From: JADJNW01 sp964549655
GTDB taxonomy: Bacteria > Bacteroidota > Bacteroidia > Chitinophagales > Saprospiraceae
DNA length: 64,000 bases
Assembly: GCA_964549655.1 (NCBI GenBank)
Contig: CAZJXN010000005.1
Coordinates: 1 to 64,000 of the forward strand
Direction of reading: 5' to 3'
Part shown: piece by piece, positions 1 to 8,843 of the stretch
How positions within the stretch are numbered: position 1 is the stretch's first letter
Layout of the letters: each line of letters opens with the position of its first letter
Notes under the pieces: model-generated
Seen by the model: the letters and a program-made list of their open reading frames with translations, nothing else
The model's database searches: none
Told to the model about the DNA's origin: nothing
Made by a program: the position numbers and the translations under genes

Positions 1-7
1 CAAATTT

Positions 8-1720
8 TTAAGTCATTATTCTACTTGCGACTTCTGATTCAGACGGTGATTTTTTCCATTGTATTTTTTGTTCCAGGCTATAATTCTCTAAACGGTTGTG
101 ATAAAAGTAAAGAATTTTAAAACTTTTGCTGACTAATTCACCTTGTTTATTAAAATATAAAGGTTTCTGTAAATGAAAATTGCCCATGCGTTTGATACCG
201 TCTTTTATTAATGGGTCTGTATCCCAATCCAATTGTTCGGAGCGTTTAATATCGCCTTTCTGCTCCATATCTTTGAGCACTCCTTTTAATTGTTCAACCA
301 CTTTATATAAGGCACTTTGTGAAAATACATAATCGTCTGTGGGTAAACGCAATATACCGTATAAATCCAATTTACTATTTTCATTTTTCAAGAGTTCAAA
401 AGCGGCAAAAGCTATCAGATGACTACTCAATACTACATTGTCTTTATGATAGCGCTCTACAATTTTTTCTGCCAGTATTTTGGTGTATTCGCCCTCTCGC
501 TGATCGTTTTCCACTACTTTTCCTTCACTCATGAAGTACGACTTCGTATCAAGTAGGTTGCCATATTTATCATAACTATTGCCATTTGCGTCTACCGGAT
601 TGCCCATTACATCAAGCGGCTGACCAAAGGCGACTGTGATATCATTACTTTCTGCAAAAAACTTCCACGCAAATTGTAAGACTTTCCAAGGGCTTTTAAA
701 ATCATCTTTCGATTTGACATATCGCTCTTTACCGATGCTCCGCAACTGTTGTTCAATGAGAAATGGCGCTTCCAACACAAAATGATACCCCAATACCAGC
801 GGCACTACAAACACTTTTTGGTCTTCGCCTTTTGCAAATGAAGCGCGTTGCGCCTCGACAACCGTGCCGAGCAAGCCTAATTTTAACTTTGTCTCCAGCG
901 ACCCGCCTCGCGAGCGCGTACCGCCTGGAAAAAACAAACTATTCACCTTACGCTGAATGAGTAGTGTCGACATATTTTTTAAAGTCTCCAAATAAATCGG
1001 ATTTTTCTTACGACGGTCCACTCTGTAAGCGCCCAAGCGATTCATAAAATAAGCGGCGATGCCAGCATTATACAAATTCAAACCCGCGCCATAAGCGAAC
1101 GAAGGCAATCCGGCAAATGTGTCCAGCGCATAACCGACCAGAATAGAATCCAAATTGCTAAAATGCGTGGGCACAATCACGACCGTTCCTTTTTGAAACA
1201 AACTGCGCACCGCGTCTACCTGTCCTTTTACCAACATCCTATCTTTCAGGCGATGCTTACTTCCAAAAATGCTTTTTCCCGCAGCCGTATTGAGCAACCT
1301 TGTAAAAAATAACGTTAGAAACCGACGCGCAAACATAAACGTCCGAATCTTGAAAGTGCCTACGATTTCTTCCGCATAACGATTTACAATTTGTTGTAAA
1401 ATCTCTTTATTATTTTGGGCAGATTCCGCACTTTTAGGGTCAGGCGAGCCGTCAAAAAGAGTTTGTTGCATTTTATTCCAAAACTGGCGTTCATTAGGCG
1501 GGTCTACTTTCCAAGGCTCTTCTTTGGTGCGAATGCGCTCCATATAAATAGTCTTCGCAAGAATATCAGTTAGTTGCGTATTTGATTTTTTTTGATAGCA
1601 ACGCATGGTAAATGCCTCCAACTCCTCCACAAATGCGCGGCGGTCTTCACTTAATTTGTAAATGGGCCAGTCCTCGATGTTAGGTAGTACGTGCGGGTAA
1701 ACGTTACTTTTTTCGCTCAT
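8..1720 (-). CDS. PlsB-like glycerol-phosphate acyltransferase
   Basis: Probable acyl transferase moving a fatty acyl group to glycerol-3-phosphate or lysophosphatidate in membrane lipid synthesis. The 570-residue protein carries the two landmark motifs of the PlsB/PlsC superfamily: H186-x4-D191 in THFSNLD, the catalytic His-Asp pair, and FFPGGTRSRGG near residue 265, the phosphate-binding block. The length and a ~170-residue N-terminal extension before the catalytic block resemble glycerol-3-phosphate acyltransferases more than the short PlsC enzymes. No signal peptide is evident; membrane association would be peripheral. It is followed, same strand and 75 bp upstream, by engB, with a small palindrome between them. 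Substrate is inferred, not shown. Confidence 0.8.
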   Translation of the reverse strand: MSEKSNVYPHVLPNIEDWPIYKLSEDRRAFVEELEAFTMRCYQKKSNTQLTDILAKTIYMERIRTKEEPWKVDPPNERQFWNKMQQTLFDGSPDPKSAESAQNNKEILQQIVNRYAEEIVGTFKIRTFMFARRFLTLFFTRLLNTAAGKSIFGSKHRLKDRMLVKGQVDAVRSLFQKGTVVIVPTHFSNLDSILVGYALDTFAGLPSFAYGAGLNLYNAGIAAYFMNRLGAYRVDRRKKNPIYLETLKNMSTLLIQRKVNSLFFPGGTRSRGGSLETKLKLGLLGTVVEAQRASFAKGEDQKVFVVPLVLGYHFVLEAPFLIEQQLRSIGKERYVKSKDDFKSPWKVLQFAWKFFAESNDITVAFGQPLDVMGNPVDANGNSYDKYGNLLDTKSYFMSEGKVVENDQREGEYTKILAEKIVERYHKDNVVLSSHLIAFAAFELLKNENSKLDLYGILRLPTDDYVFSQSALYKVVEQLKGVLKDMEQKGDIKRSEQLDWDTDPLIKDGIKRMGNFHLQKPLYFNKQGELVSKSFKILYFYHNRLENYSLEQKIQWKKSPSESEVASRIMT

Positions 1721-1744
1721 GTGTTTTAGTGTCTGGTATTTGGC

Positions 1745-1790
1745 ATTTAGATAAAGCGTGGCGCATTTCTAAAATGTACCATCTCTAAAT
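1745..1790. repeat. GTGGCGCATTT...AAATGTACCAT palindrome
   Basis: Short imperfect inverted repeat in the gap between engB and the acyltransferase gene. The core arms GTGGCGCATTT and AAATGTACCAT are separated by about three bases. Closely similar palindromes lie between 9396 and 9575, and a partial one at about 2457-2478. This marks a dispersed palindromic family in intergenic DNA of this genome; whether it ends transcription is unknown. Confidence 0.45.
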
Positions 1791-1795
1791 TATAA

Positions 1796-2392
1796 TTAAA
1801 TCACGCTATTTACTTTTTCAATAAATTTTAAAATATCGGCTCTTCCTTCTTCTTTGATGGCGGAGGTTTCAAACTGCTGGGGCAGTTCATTCCAGTGTTC
1901 TAACAAAGCAGTTTGAATCGCTTCGATGTTGCGCTGCCGCTCGGCGGGTTTCATCCGGTCTAATTTGGTGTAACAAATGACAAACGGAACGCGCATTTCG
2001 CCCAGCCAATTCAAAAACTCGATATCACTTGTCTGCGGGGGTATGTTGCCATCTATGAGGATAAATGCACACTGTAAGGTGGGGCGTTTGGTCAGATAAC
2101 CCTGCGTCATGCGTTCCCAATTTTTTCGCTGGGCTTTTGAAATATGCGCATATCCATAACCCGGCAAGTCTACAATGTACCAGCTTTCGTCAATGAGATA
2201 AAAATTAAGCGTCTGCGTTTTTCCTGGCTTCTGCGAGGTATGCGCCATATTTTTTTGCTTGCACAGCATATTGATGAGCGACGACTTACCTACATTCGAC
2301 CGCCCAATAAACGCGTATTCCGACAATCCAGTAGTAGGACACTGCGCTTCACTGGGGAAACTCCCTTTGAAAATGGCACTTTTGATTTCCAT
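1796..2392 (-). CDS. engB: EngB/YihA ribosome-biogenesis GTPase
   Basis: TRAFAC-class GTPase needed in bacteria for late assembly of the large ribosomal subunit. Visible motifs: G1 GRSNVGKS starting at residue 30, G3 DLPGYGYA, and G4 TKLD. At 198 residues it has the usual length of the family. An in-frame ATG 120 bases further upstream would add a 40-residue tail unlike other EngB proteins; the ATG at 2390-2392 (MEIKSAIFKG) places the conserved N-terminus correctly and is chosen. Cytoplasmic. The identification is secure. Confidence 0.95.
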   Translation of the reverse strand: MEIKSAIFKGSFPSEAQCPTTGLSEYAFIGRSNVGKSSLINMLCKQKNMAHTSQKPGKTQTLNFYLIDESWYIVDLPGYGYAHISKAQRKNWERMTQGYLTKRPTLQCAFILIDGNIPPQTSDIEFLNWLGEMRVPFVICYTKLDRMKPAERQRNIEAIQTALLEHWNELPQQFETSAIKEEGRADILKFIEKVNSVI

Positions 2393-2582
2393 ACTCGCAA
2401 ATGTAAATAGAAAGGTTTCAATCGTGGAAAGTTTTTTTTGGAGACTATAGAAGTGATATGCCACATTTCTAGAATACAATATACCTACAAGAGGCATGAT
2501 GTGTTTCGTCAAAATTAAAATATGATATTATATTTTTAAATTCGCCTGCGATAAATGACTAAGCGATTGTATAAAAATTCCT

Positions 2583-2638
2583 TAGCAATGAAATAATTAT
2601 ATGACACTGCTAAATGGGATACAATAATTATTTCGCTA
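2583..2638. terminator. Hairpin overlapping the alkaline phosphatase stop
   Basis: TAGC-AAT-GAAATAATTAT pairs with ATAATTATTTCGCTA, apart from a 3-base bulge, with a 23-base loop. The right arm contains the stop codon of the alkaline phosphatase gene (minus strand). There is no clear U-tract, so intrinsic termination is only a possibility. Confidence 0.4.
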
Positions 2639-3799
2639 GTCTTTTGTATAATTCAAAGCAGAGGTAGAATCGGTAAAGCCAAAAGCCTGTCGCATTTTTT
2701 TATGAATATCGGTATTTTCGTAGATACCGGAAAAAAGATGCGCCATCGGTCCATAAGCAAAAACAGGAATGAGGGCTGCCGTATGACCATTAGTAGTAAA
2801 CGCTGTTTTGACCTTTCCCATTTTGGAGCCGGGCTGCAAAGCCAAGCCTCCCGTTTCGTGGTCGCCTGTAACAATCACCAATGTATTGCCCTGTTTACGA
2901 GCATATTCCATTACTACTTCCACTGTTTTATTAAAATCCATCATTTCACTCAGCAAATAGCGAGCGTCGTTAGCGTGTCCACCCCAGTCAATTTGAGAAC
3001 CTTCAATCATGAGAAAAAAGCCTTTATCACTACGCTGTGCGAGAAAAGGGAGTGCTTGTTTGGAAGCATAAGGCAAATAATCGCGCCCAGCACTGCTCGG
3101 CAATGGATCGCCATCTGCGGTAAAATACGCAAAATTTTGTTTGGCATTCAAACCTATCTGGATGAGTTCTGCTTGAGCATAGTCGCTTACAACATAGCCC
3201 TTGCGCTGCAATTCCTCGTATAGATTTCGATTATCAATTTCCCGACGATCAAAATAACGTTTGCCACCGCCAATAAGTAAGTCTACCTCTGTTTTTAGAA
3301 TGTCCGCTGCAATTTCTTCATTCAGTACCCGCATATTTTGATGGGCAATGAAGGCTGCCGGCGTAGCGTGTACAATGGTGGAAGTAACAACTAAACCCGT
3401 AGCCAGCCCGTTTCGCTCTGATTCTTCGAGAATAGAAAGAACGGGAATACTATCTGCATTCAAGCCAAGTGCGCCATTGAACGTTTTTACACCACAGGCA
3501 AAAGCGGTTGCCCCGGCAGCAGAGTCGGTAATTAAATTATCCGTAGAATAGGATTTGTGAAAACCGATGAACGGAAATTGTTCTAAAGCCAAGCGGTTAT
3601 TGTTGCTGTATAAAGATGTTGAAATTTGGGCAATCCCCATTCCATCGCCAATTAATAACACAACATTCTTAGGTTTCTGGTCCGGTTGGAAAGAAACAAG
3701 CGGCGTGATTTTTGCCTCCTGCGAAGACGAAGCTTTACAGGATACCAAAAAAATCAACAGTAAAAACCAGTGCATTACCTTATTTCGAGGCATCGCCAT
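2636..3799 (-). CDS. Alkaline phosphatase, lipoprotein
   Basis: Phosphomonoesterase of the PhoA family that releases phosphate outside the cytoplasm. Residues 1-20 form a hydrophobic signal ending in the lipobox LVSC (Cys21), so the protein should be lipid-anchored in the envelope. The metal motif VVLLIGDGMG (residues 47-54) and the catalytic-serine motif TDSAAGATAFACG (Ser93) are intact, as is the C-terminal GDHETGG metal-binding stretch. Length 387 residues is slightly short of E. coli PhoA. The start could also be the Met at residue 3. It diverges from the CotH-like gene at 4137 across a 337-base gap. No Pho-box-like site was recognised. Confidence 0.92.
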   Translation of the reverse strand: MAMPRNKVMHWFLLLIFLVSCKASSSQEAKITPLVSFQPDQKPKNVVLLIGDGMGIAQISTSLYSNNNRLALEQFPFIGFHKSYSTDNLITDSAAGATAFACGVKTFNGALGLNADSIPVLSILEESERNGLATGLVVTSTIVHATPAAFIAHQNMRVLNEEIAADILKTEVDLLIGGGKRYFDRREIDNRNLYEELQRKGYVVSDYAQAELIQIGLNAKQNFAYFTADGDPLPSSAGRDYLPYASKQALPFLAQRSDKGFFLMIEGSQIDWGGHANDARYLLSEMMDFNKTVEVVMEYARKQGNTLVIVTGDHETGGLALQPGSKMGKVKTAFTTNGHTAALIPVFAYGPMAHLFSGIYENTDIHKKMRQAFGFTDSTSALNYTKD

Positions 3800-4136
3800 T
3801 ATGTGAATTTTAAAAGTCGCTATTGTGTAAAATCGAATATGGCAAATTACATCATGTGCAACGTTTTATAAGGTTTGGGAGCTAATTACAGAATTAAATT
3901 TTTTTGAAAGTCGCTTTTTGTAATCGTATTAGAATTAAATTTTGAAATGCCGTAAATTTGCCGTTACTTTTTGACAACTGAATCGTCAAAAATACGTTTT
4001 TACTCACATTTACACAATGTTAAATGCATAAGGAAGAAGCAACTTTCGGCAATTGCTCGAATCTTTTAGGTTATCTATCTAAAAAATTAGAACAAGCGCC
4101 CGACTTCTTTCATTTTTGTCACCAAAATAAGTTATT
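3800..4136. other. Divergent intergenic region
   Basis: A 337-base AT-rich gap between the divergent alkaline phosphatase and CotH-like genes, which must carry both promoters. One -7-like TAAATTTG is visible at 3953-3960, but no TTTG stands at the usual distance upstream. No gene, RNA or repeat is seen. Confidence 0.4.
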
Positions 4137-5279
4137 ATGATCACCCGTTTCCGACTGTTAAGTGTTGTTTTATTTCTTTGCAACGTTTTAGCCTTACAAA
4201 AAGTTGCTTTCGCCGCACCAAACACCAATGATTCTTTGGCAAATGCTAAGAAAACCATCTTTGAAATTTTTTCTCGCAAAGAATCGTTCGAAATCACCAT
4301 CACCGCCGACTTGACAAAATTAATTGAAAACCGCCGTACGGAAGACTACTTGAATGCCTCGCTTACGTATGAAGATGAAAATGGAAAAGAAATCAGCCGC
4401 CAGATAGAATTGCAGCCGCGTGGTAAGTTTCGCCGTCGCGTGTGTGATTTTCCGCCAGTACGCTTGAAGTTTGCCAAAAAAGATTTGGAAGCCGAAGGCT
4501 TGGAAGCGCGCTTCAACAAATTAAAATTGGTCACGCATTGTATAGACGATAAATTGGCAGGCAATGAAAACCTGTTGAAAGAATATTTACTTTATGAATT
4601 GTATAATGAATTGACACCCAATAGCTACCGAGCGCAATTGGTAAAAGTGACCTACGTGGATGCCAACGGACAGCAGTCAAAAATCAAACGCTACGGCATC
4701 TTGCTGGAAGATACAGATGAAATGGCAGCTCGCTTGGGCGGTGAAGAAAGTGATCTTTTGAACGTGCATCCCGATTCCTTATCTGCAAAAGATGAGACGA
4801 CGATGGCGCTCTTCGAATATATGATTGCCAACATGGATTGGGATACGAAAATGGTGCGCAACGTAAAATTGGTTGCGCAAGCAGACAATGATAAGATGAT
4901 TCCAGTGCCTTATGATTTCGATTTTTCAGGCTTCGTCAATGCTTCGTATGCCATTCCAAGAGGCGATATCGGGCAACTCACGATACGCGACCGCGTGTAC
5001 CTTGGCAATGCGATGGACCAGCCTACAATGCGAAACACCGTGGCTCATTTTATTGGAAAAAAGGCAGCTTTAATCAAAAAAATAAAGGATTTCAAATTAT
5101 TGACTGCCGAAACTCGACTGGACGCGATTGCATACTTGGGAATTTTTTACAATGCGATTGAACCAGCTTATGCGGACCAAACGATTGATTTGCCTTCCTT
5201 TTTTAAATTGAGAAACGCAACCGTTGAAACGTGGAAGCAAGCGCAGACAACGATCATTGTCGGAAATGCGAATAGATAA
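4137..5279 (+). CDS. Secreted CotH-kinase-like protein (tentative)
   Basis: Exported protein of 380 residues with a signal peptide at about residues 1-26 (cut near AFA-A). The middle shows the pattern of the CotH kinase-like fold: RGKFRRR basic strand, FNKLKLVTHCIDD, NENLLKEYLLYELYN, a YMIANMDWDTKMVRNVKLV stretch resembling the catalytic loop, and PYDFDFSG resembling the metal-binding DFD. CotH proteins phosphorylate secreted proteins in other bacteria; that activity here is inference, and the match is by motif order only. It ends 4 bases before the hexamer repeat that borders the assembly gap. Upstream ATG context TTATTATG gives no clear ribosome-binding site, as is common in this phylum. 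Confidence 0.6.
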   Translation: MITRFRLLSVVLFLCNVLALQKVAFAAPNTNDSLANAKKTIFEIFSRKESFEITITADLTKLIENRRTEDYLNASLTYEDENGKEISRQIELQPRGKFRRRVCDFPPVRLKFAKKDLEAEGLEARFNKLKLVTHCIDDKLAGNENLLKEYLLYELYNELTPNSYRAQLVKVTYVDANGQQSKIKRYGILLEDTDEMAARLGGEESDLLNVHPDSLSAKDETTMALFEYMIANMDWDTKMVRNVKLVAQADNDKMIPVPYDFDFSGFVNASYAIPRGDIGQLTIRDRVYLGNAMDQPTMRNTVAHFIGKKAALIKKIKDFKLLTAETRLDAIAYLGIFYNAIEPAYADQTIDLPSFFKLRNATVETWKQAQTTIIVGNANR

Positions 5280-5283
5280 GGTT

Positions 5284-5338
5284 GAGGCTGAGGTTAAGAA
5301 TGAGCGTCAACCTTAACCTCCGCCTTAATCTTAACCTC
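5284..5338. repeat. Polypurine hexamer repeat, left of gap
   Basis: Fifty-five bases beginning GAGGCTGAGGTTAAGA, built from hexamers of the form RAGGYT and their complements, so the segment can fold on itself. The identical 55 bases reappear at 5439-5493 on the other side of the N run. Confidence 0.85.
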
Positions 5339-5438
5339 NNNNNNNNNNNNNNNNNNNNNNNNNNNNNNNNNNNNNNNNNNNNNNNNNNNNNNNNNNNNNN
5401 NNNNNNNNNNNNNNNNNNNNNNNNNNNNNNNNNNNNNN
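5339..5438. other. Assembly gap of 100 N
   Basis: Exactly one hundred undetermined bases, the usual placeholder for a gap of unknown size. Both edges carry the same 55-base repeat, so the gap marks a failure to assemble across a repeat and the missing length may be zero, negative (overlap) or large. Confidence 0.97.
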
Positions 5439-5516
5439 GAGGCTGAGGTTAAGAATGAGCGTCAACCTTAACCTCCGCCTTAATCTTAACCTCAACCTCA
5501 GCCTCAGCCTCAATAC
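5439..5516. repeat. Polypurine hexamer repeat, right of gap
   Basis: Repeats 5284-5338 exactly and then continues with AACCTCAGCCTCAGCCTC to the end of rarA. The right-hand CTTAACCTCAACCTCAGCC pairs with the left-hand GAGGCTGAGGTTAAG, giving a long hairpin between two convergent genes. The rarA stop codon region lies inside it: a purine-rich hairpin fused to a gene end, as also seen at 49896 and 51698. Confidence 0.75.
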
Positions 5517-6784
5517 TCATACTTCTCTTTCCATTGCTGCTGGAGTGTTTGGCGTATTTTTTCCTCTTGCGCATTGTGCTGTGGGTCAAATAGTTTCGTG
5601 CCGCTTACCTCATTAGGTAGAAATTCCTCTGCTACAAAATTATTTGAAAAATCGTGGGCGTAGCGATAGTCTTTGCCATAATCAAGTTCTTTCATCAATT
5701 TGGTAGGCGCATTGCGTAAGTGCAAAGGCACGGGCAAGCCGCCGGTTTTGCGCACCAAATCCTGCGCTTGATTGATTGCCATGTAAGCTGAATTACTTTT
5801 AGGAGAAGTAGCCAAATAAATCACTGCTTCGGATAGAATGATTCGAGCTTCTGGGAAACCCACTGCCTGTACCGCCTGAAAAGCCGTAGTCGCCATCAAA
5901 AGTGCATTTGGATTGGCTAAACCAATGTCTTCCGCTGCCGAAATCATCATGCGCCGCGCAATAAATTTCACGTCTTCTCCGCCTTCTATCATGCGTGCCA
6001 ACCAATACACCGCTGCATTCGGATCGCTGCCGCGTATGGATTTTATAAATGCAGAAATAACATCATAATGATATTCGCCACCTTTATCGTAGACAGCTAC
6101 ACTTTGCTGAATCTTTTCAACAACCAAATCATTGGTAATGATTAAATCCGCCTCCTCATTTATATCATTGGTAATAATTTCTAAAATATTATACAATTTT
6201 CGAGCATCACCGCCAGAAAAGCGGAGCATCGCATCATACTCTTGAATGATTATCTTTTTTTGTTGCAAATATTCATCTTTTTCTAACGCTTGATTAATTA
6301 AAAAAGTCAAATTTTCTTTTTCCAATGGTTGTAAAACATACACCTGACAGCGCGACAAAAGTGCCGGAATGACTTCAAAAGATGGATTTTCAGTCGTAGC
6401 ACCTATGAGCGTCACCACGCCTTCTTCGACTGCACTCAGCAAAGAGTCTTGCTGTGATTTATTAAAGCGATGAATTTCATCAATAAATAAAATAGGACGC
6501 GGGGCTGTAAAAAAACGTTGACTCCGAGCTTTCTCAATGGTTTCCCGCACGTCTTTCACGCCAGAATGTACCGCACTCAAGGTATGAAACGGACGTTCCA
6601 ATTGAACGGAAAGAATTTTAGCCAGCGTCGTTTTCCCAACGCCCGGTGGTCCCCACAAAATGAACGAAGGGACATTGCCCGATTCGACCGCTTTACGCAG
6701 CACACCGTTTGTACCTACCAAATGCTGCTGCCCTACGTAGTCCTCAAAATTGGTCGGGCGCATCCGCTCTGCTAATGGTTTCAT
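5510..6784 (-). CDS. rarA: Replication-associated recombination protein RarA
   Basis: AAA+ clamp-loader-like ATPase (RarA/MgsA family) that acts at stalled replication forks in the cytoplasm. Walker A GPPGVGKT at residues 45-52, Walker B ILFIDEIHRF near residue 100, sensor-1 GATTENPSFE, and the arginine-finger region LLSRCQVY are all present; the C-terminal MgsA tetramerisation domain is also recognisable (LARMIEGGEDVKFIARRM, ISAAEDIGLANP). The 424-residue length is typical. The final codons run into the polypurine hairpin at 5439-5516. Identification is secure. Confidence 0.95.
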   Translation of the reverse strand: MKPLAERMRPTNFEDYVGQQHLVGTNGVLRKAVESGNVPSFILWGPPGVGKTTLAKILSVQLERPFHTLSAVHSGVKDVRETIEKARSQRFFTAPRPILFIDEIHRFNKSQQDSLLSAVEEGVVTLIGATTENPSFEVIPALLSRCQVYVLQPLEKENLTFLINQALEKDEYLQQKKIIIQEYDAMLRFSGGDARKLYNILEIITNDINEEADLIITNDLVVEKIQQSVAVYDKGGEYHYDVISAFIKSIRGSDPNAAVYWLARMIEGGEDVKFIARRMMISAAEDIGLANPNALLMATTAFQAVQAVGFPEARIILSEAVIYLATSPKSNSAYMAINQAQDLVRKTGGLPVPLHLRNAPTKLMKELDYGKDYRYAHDFSNNFVAEEFLPNEVSGTKLFDPQHNAQEEKIRQTLQQQWKEKYEY

Positions 6785-7114
6785 GAATATTGTGTGTTAA
6801 AGTGTTAAAGTGTTTTAGTGTTTTTGTCTCTTCTCACTTGGTCGCTTGGTCATTTCTTAATTATTCGTTCTTTCATTTTTTCATTCCCTATAAACTCTTT
6901 CTTGATACTAAAATTTTTCAAATGAATAGAAAAAATATTTTTGTCTCTAGGACGATAAATGACAATTTGGGCAACATCTTTGGTACGAACTCCGTATCTT
7001 TGTACAACACACACTGTCTGGTAAATTCCTTACAATCACATTGATAATACACCTTGTTTTTTACGTAGCATTTGGGAGCTTTCTGATTTATATTATGAGA
7101 AAACAATAGTTGGT
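6785..7114. other. Intergenic region with inverted repeat and -7 box
   Basis: A 330-base AT-rich gap between divergent rarA and the hypothetical gene at 7115. It holds the left member of an inverted-repeat pair (6819-6867) whose partner is at 8007-8070, and a perfect Bacteroidota -7 box TATCTTTG at 6995-7002, though no TTTG stands 19-21 bases upstream of it. No further gene is seen. Confidence 0.45.
6819..6867. repeat. Inverted repeat, left copy
   Basis: GTGTTTTTGTCTCTTCTCAC followed by TTGGTCGCTTGGTCATTT. The reverse complement of 8041-8069 reads GTGTTTCTGTCGCTTCTCAC then TTGGTCATT, so the two copies face each other about 1.2 kb apart and enclose a single gene (7115-7996). Confidence 0.55.
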
Positions 7115-7996
7115 ATGTTAGCAAGATCAAAAGCTGTGGCGGATACATTACGCGACAGTTCCCGTGCGTTATTGGATGATTTCCTTTCCGCAAAAAGTAC
7201 GCAATCTTTCTCCATTGATGCGAATCGAATGACGACGCTCGTCAGCCAAGCCAGTACGCGTTTTACATTCTACCCCGGTGGTTTTCAACGCTTGACTGGA
7301 GCGGAGGTGACGGGCGAAGTACAGGTCCAAATTAAAGAAGTTTTCCGGAAAAGTGACATGATATTAACGGATCTAATGACGACTTCGGAAGACCGGCTAC
7401 TCGAATCTGCAGGACATTTTCACATTCAAGCCAGTCAAGAAGGCATTCCTTTGCAACTCGCTATTCCCATTGCAGTCGAAATGCCGCTGTCGGCACAAGT
7501 CGCCAATCCATTAGCAACGCGTCTTTTTACAGGGCTTTTTTCAAATATGTTTAATGCCACAAGTAATAAATTATTTGATTGGAGATTATTGGTGAATAAG
7601 TCATTGAAAGTTCGCAAGATAGCTGGAAAAAAATATTATCACTTTTATATAACGGATTTGAAATGGTTTTCCTGTAGTCATTTGCACACACGCCGAGCGT
7701 TGCGCACGATGGTAAGTGCTCGTTGTGTATCTGCGATAGAGGATTTTGAAGAGCAAGCTGCGTTTATCGTATTTAAAAATATCAACTCCGTGGCGCGAAT
7801 GTATCCGAACATTAATCGTTTCACCGCATTACATATCCCTGTAAATCAAGCAGCTACAATTATTCTTATTGGATTTCGGCAAGGCGAATGGTTTTATGGC
7901 GCCCATTCGATGGAAAAAACTTCCAGCCAATTGGTGTCTGTAAAAGTAGAGCCAGTCATTGAATCGCAATTGATAGAATACCTTCGGAGACTTTGA
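7115..7996 (+). CDS. Hypothetical protein, Bacteroidota-type
   Basis: Not assigned to a named family. The 293-residue protein has no signal peptide or clear membrane segment. Residues 45-115 show a pattern that, from memory, recurs in Bacteroidota surface proteins: FTFYPGGF, GEVQVQIKEVF, SDMILTDLMTTS, LLESAGHFHIQASQ, suggesting a beta-sandwich module. The remainder has two short hydrophobic stretches (TRLFTGLFSNMFN and AATIILIGF). An ATG at 7096 is followed at once by a stop, so the ATG at 7115 is the start. The gene stands alone between inverted repeats at 6819-6867 and 8007-8070. Function unknown. Confidence 0.7.
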   Translation: MLARSKAVADTLRDSSRALLDDFLSAKSTQSFSIDANRMTTLVSQASTRFTFYPGGFQRLTGAEVTGEVQVQIKEVFRKSDMILTDLMTTSEDRLLESAGHFHIQASQEGIPLQLAIPIAVEMPLSAQVANPLATRLFTGLFSNMFNATSNKLFDWRLLVNKSLKVRKIAGKKYYHFYITDLKWFSCSHLHTRRALRTMVSARCVSAIEDFEEQAAFIVFKNINSVARMYPNINRFTALHIPVNQAATIILIGFRQGEWFYGAHSMEKTSSQLVSVKVEPVIESQLIEYLRRL

Positions 7997-8006
7997 TTGG
8001 AGGGGA

Positions 8007-8070
8007 GAAATGAATAATAAAAAAATTGACCAAGAGACGAAATGACCAAGTGAGAAGCGACAGAAACACT
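8007..8070. repeat. Inverted repeat, right copy
   Basis: Reverse-complement partner of 6819-6867; the best-conserved part is 8041-8069, about 29 bases with a few mismatches. It also contains ATTGACCAAGAGACGAAATGACCAAG, an internal near-duplication of the GACCAAG core (two units). Confidence 0.55.
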
Positions 8071-8150
8071 CCAAAAAGTCAAAATGTAAAATTTTAAATT
8101 TTAAATGTAAAAGTAACGACGACAAAAACACCTTAACACAATTTTCTACC

Positions 8151-8840
8151 ATGTCTATCACTCCCACTGCCTACGTCGCTGCCTTGCGCGACCTATATGC
8201 GCAGCACGCCCATTCTGCAAACGCCCTCGGCATGAAGGCTTACCTAAAAAATCAATTCGACTTTTTGAGTATTAAAAAACCAGAACGCATTTTATTATCC
8301 CAACAAATCATTCAGCATCAAGATATTCCGACGATTGAAAATTTAAAAGAAATAAGCCTGCTTTGTTTTCAAGAAGAAAAACGAGAAATGCAATACTTTG
8401 TAAATGACTTGCTGGGTAAAATTATAAAAAAATTGGATGATAGCTTGCTGCCTATTTTAGAATCTTTAATTTTGCAAAAATCTTGGTGGGATACGGTGGA
8501 TTTCCTCGCGCCCAAGCTAGCCGGGAAGATTTTACAACAGTATCCAGAAAAAATTGTAGACTATCCCGACCGATGGATTGAATCCGAGAATAAATGGTTA
8601 CAACGTTCTGCTATTTTATTTCAATTGGGTTATAAAGAAAAAACGGATGCAACATTACTTTTTAATTACATTTTAAAACGCGCAGATTCCAAAGAATTTT
8701 TTGTGCAGAAAGCCGCCGGCTGGGCATTGCGGGAATATTCCAAGCAAAATCCTGAAGCGGTGCAGTTGTTTATTCAAAATAATACATTACCTAAATTGAC
8801 GGTGCGAGAAGGATTAAAACGAATCAACAAAACCGTCTGA
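8151..8840 (+). CDS. AlkD-like DNA alkylation repair protein
   Basis: HEAT-repeat DNA glycosylase of the AlkD family, which removes bulky or cationic alkylated bases. Family hallmarks are visible: WWDTVDFLAPKLAG (residues 119-132) with the Trp/Asp pair used in catalysis, the helical repeat WLQRSAILFQLGYK, and FVQKAAGWALREYSKQNPE near the C-terminus, whose Trp/Arg line the DNA-binding groove. The 229-residue length is normal. Four bases downstream begins the GNAT gene, so the two are probably one operon. Cytoplasmic, acting on chromosomal DNA. Confidence 0.88.
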   Translation: MSITPTAYVAALRDLYAQHAHSANALGMKAYLKNQFDFLSIKKPERILLSQQIIQHQDIPTIENLKEISLLCFQEEKREMQYFVNDLLGKIIKKLDDSLLPILESLILQKSWWDTVDFLAPKLAGKILQQYPEKIVDYPDRWIESENKWLQRSAILFQLGYKEKTDATLLFNYILKRADSKEFFVQKAAGWALREYSKQNPEAVQLFIQNNTLPKLTVREGLKRINKTV

Positions 8841-8843
8841 GCC

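Noticed and set aside
2702..3223. 173-codon frame antisense to alkaline phosphatase
   Set aside because: Opposite strand of a clear, complete gene; composition and lack of domains show it is a shadow.
5331..5513. LRLRLR-type reading frame across the gap
   Set aside because: Produced by hexamer repeats and Ns; not a protein.
6995..7002. TATCTTTG as promoter of the gene at 7115
   Set aside because: The -7 box is perfect, but no TTTG lies 19-21 bases upstream; kept only as a remark.
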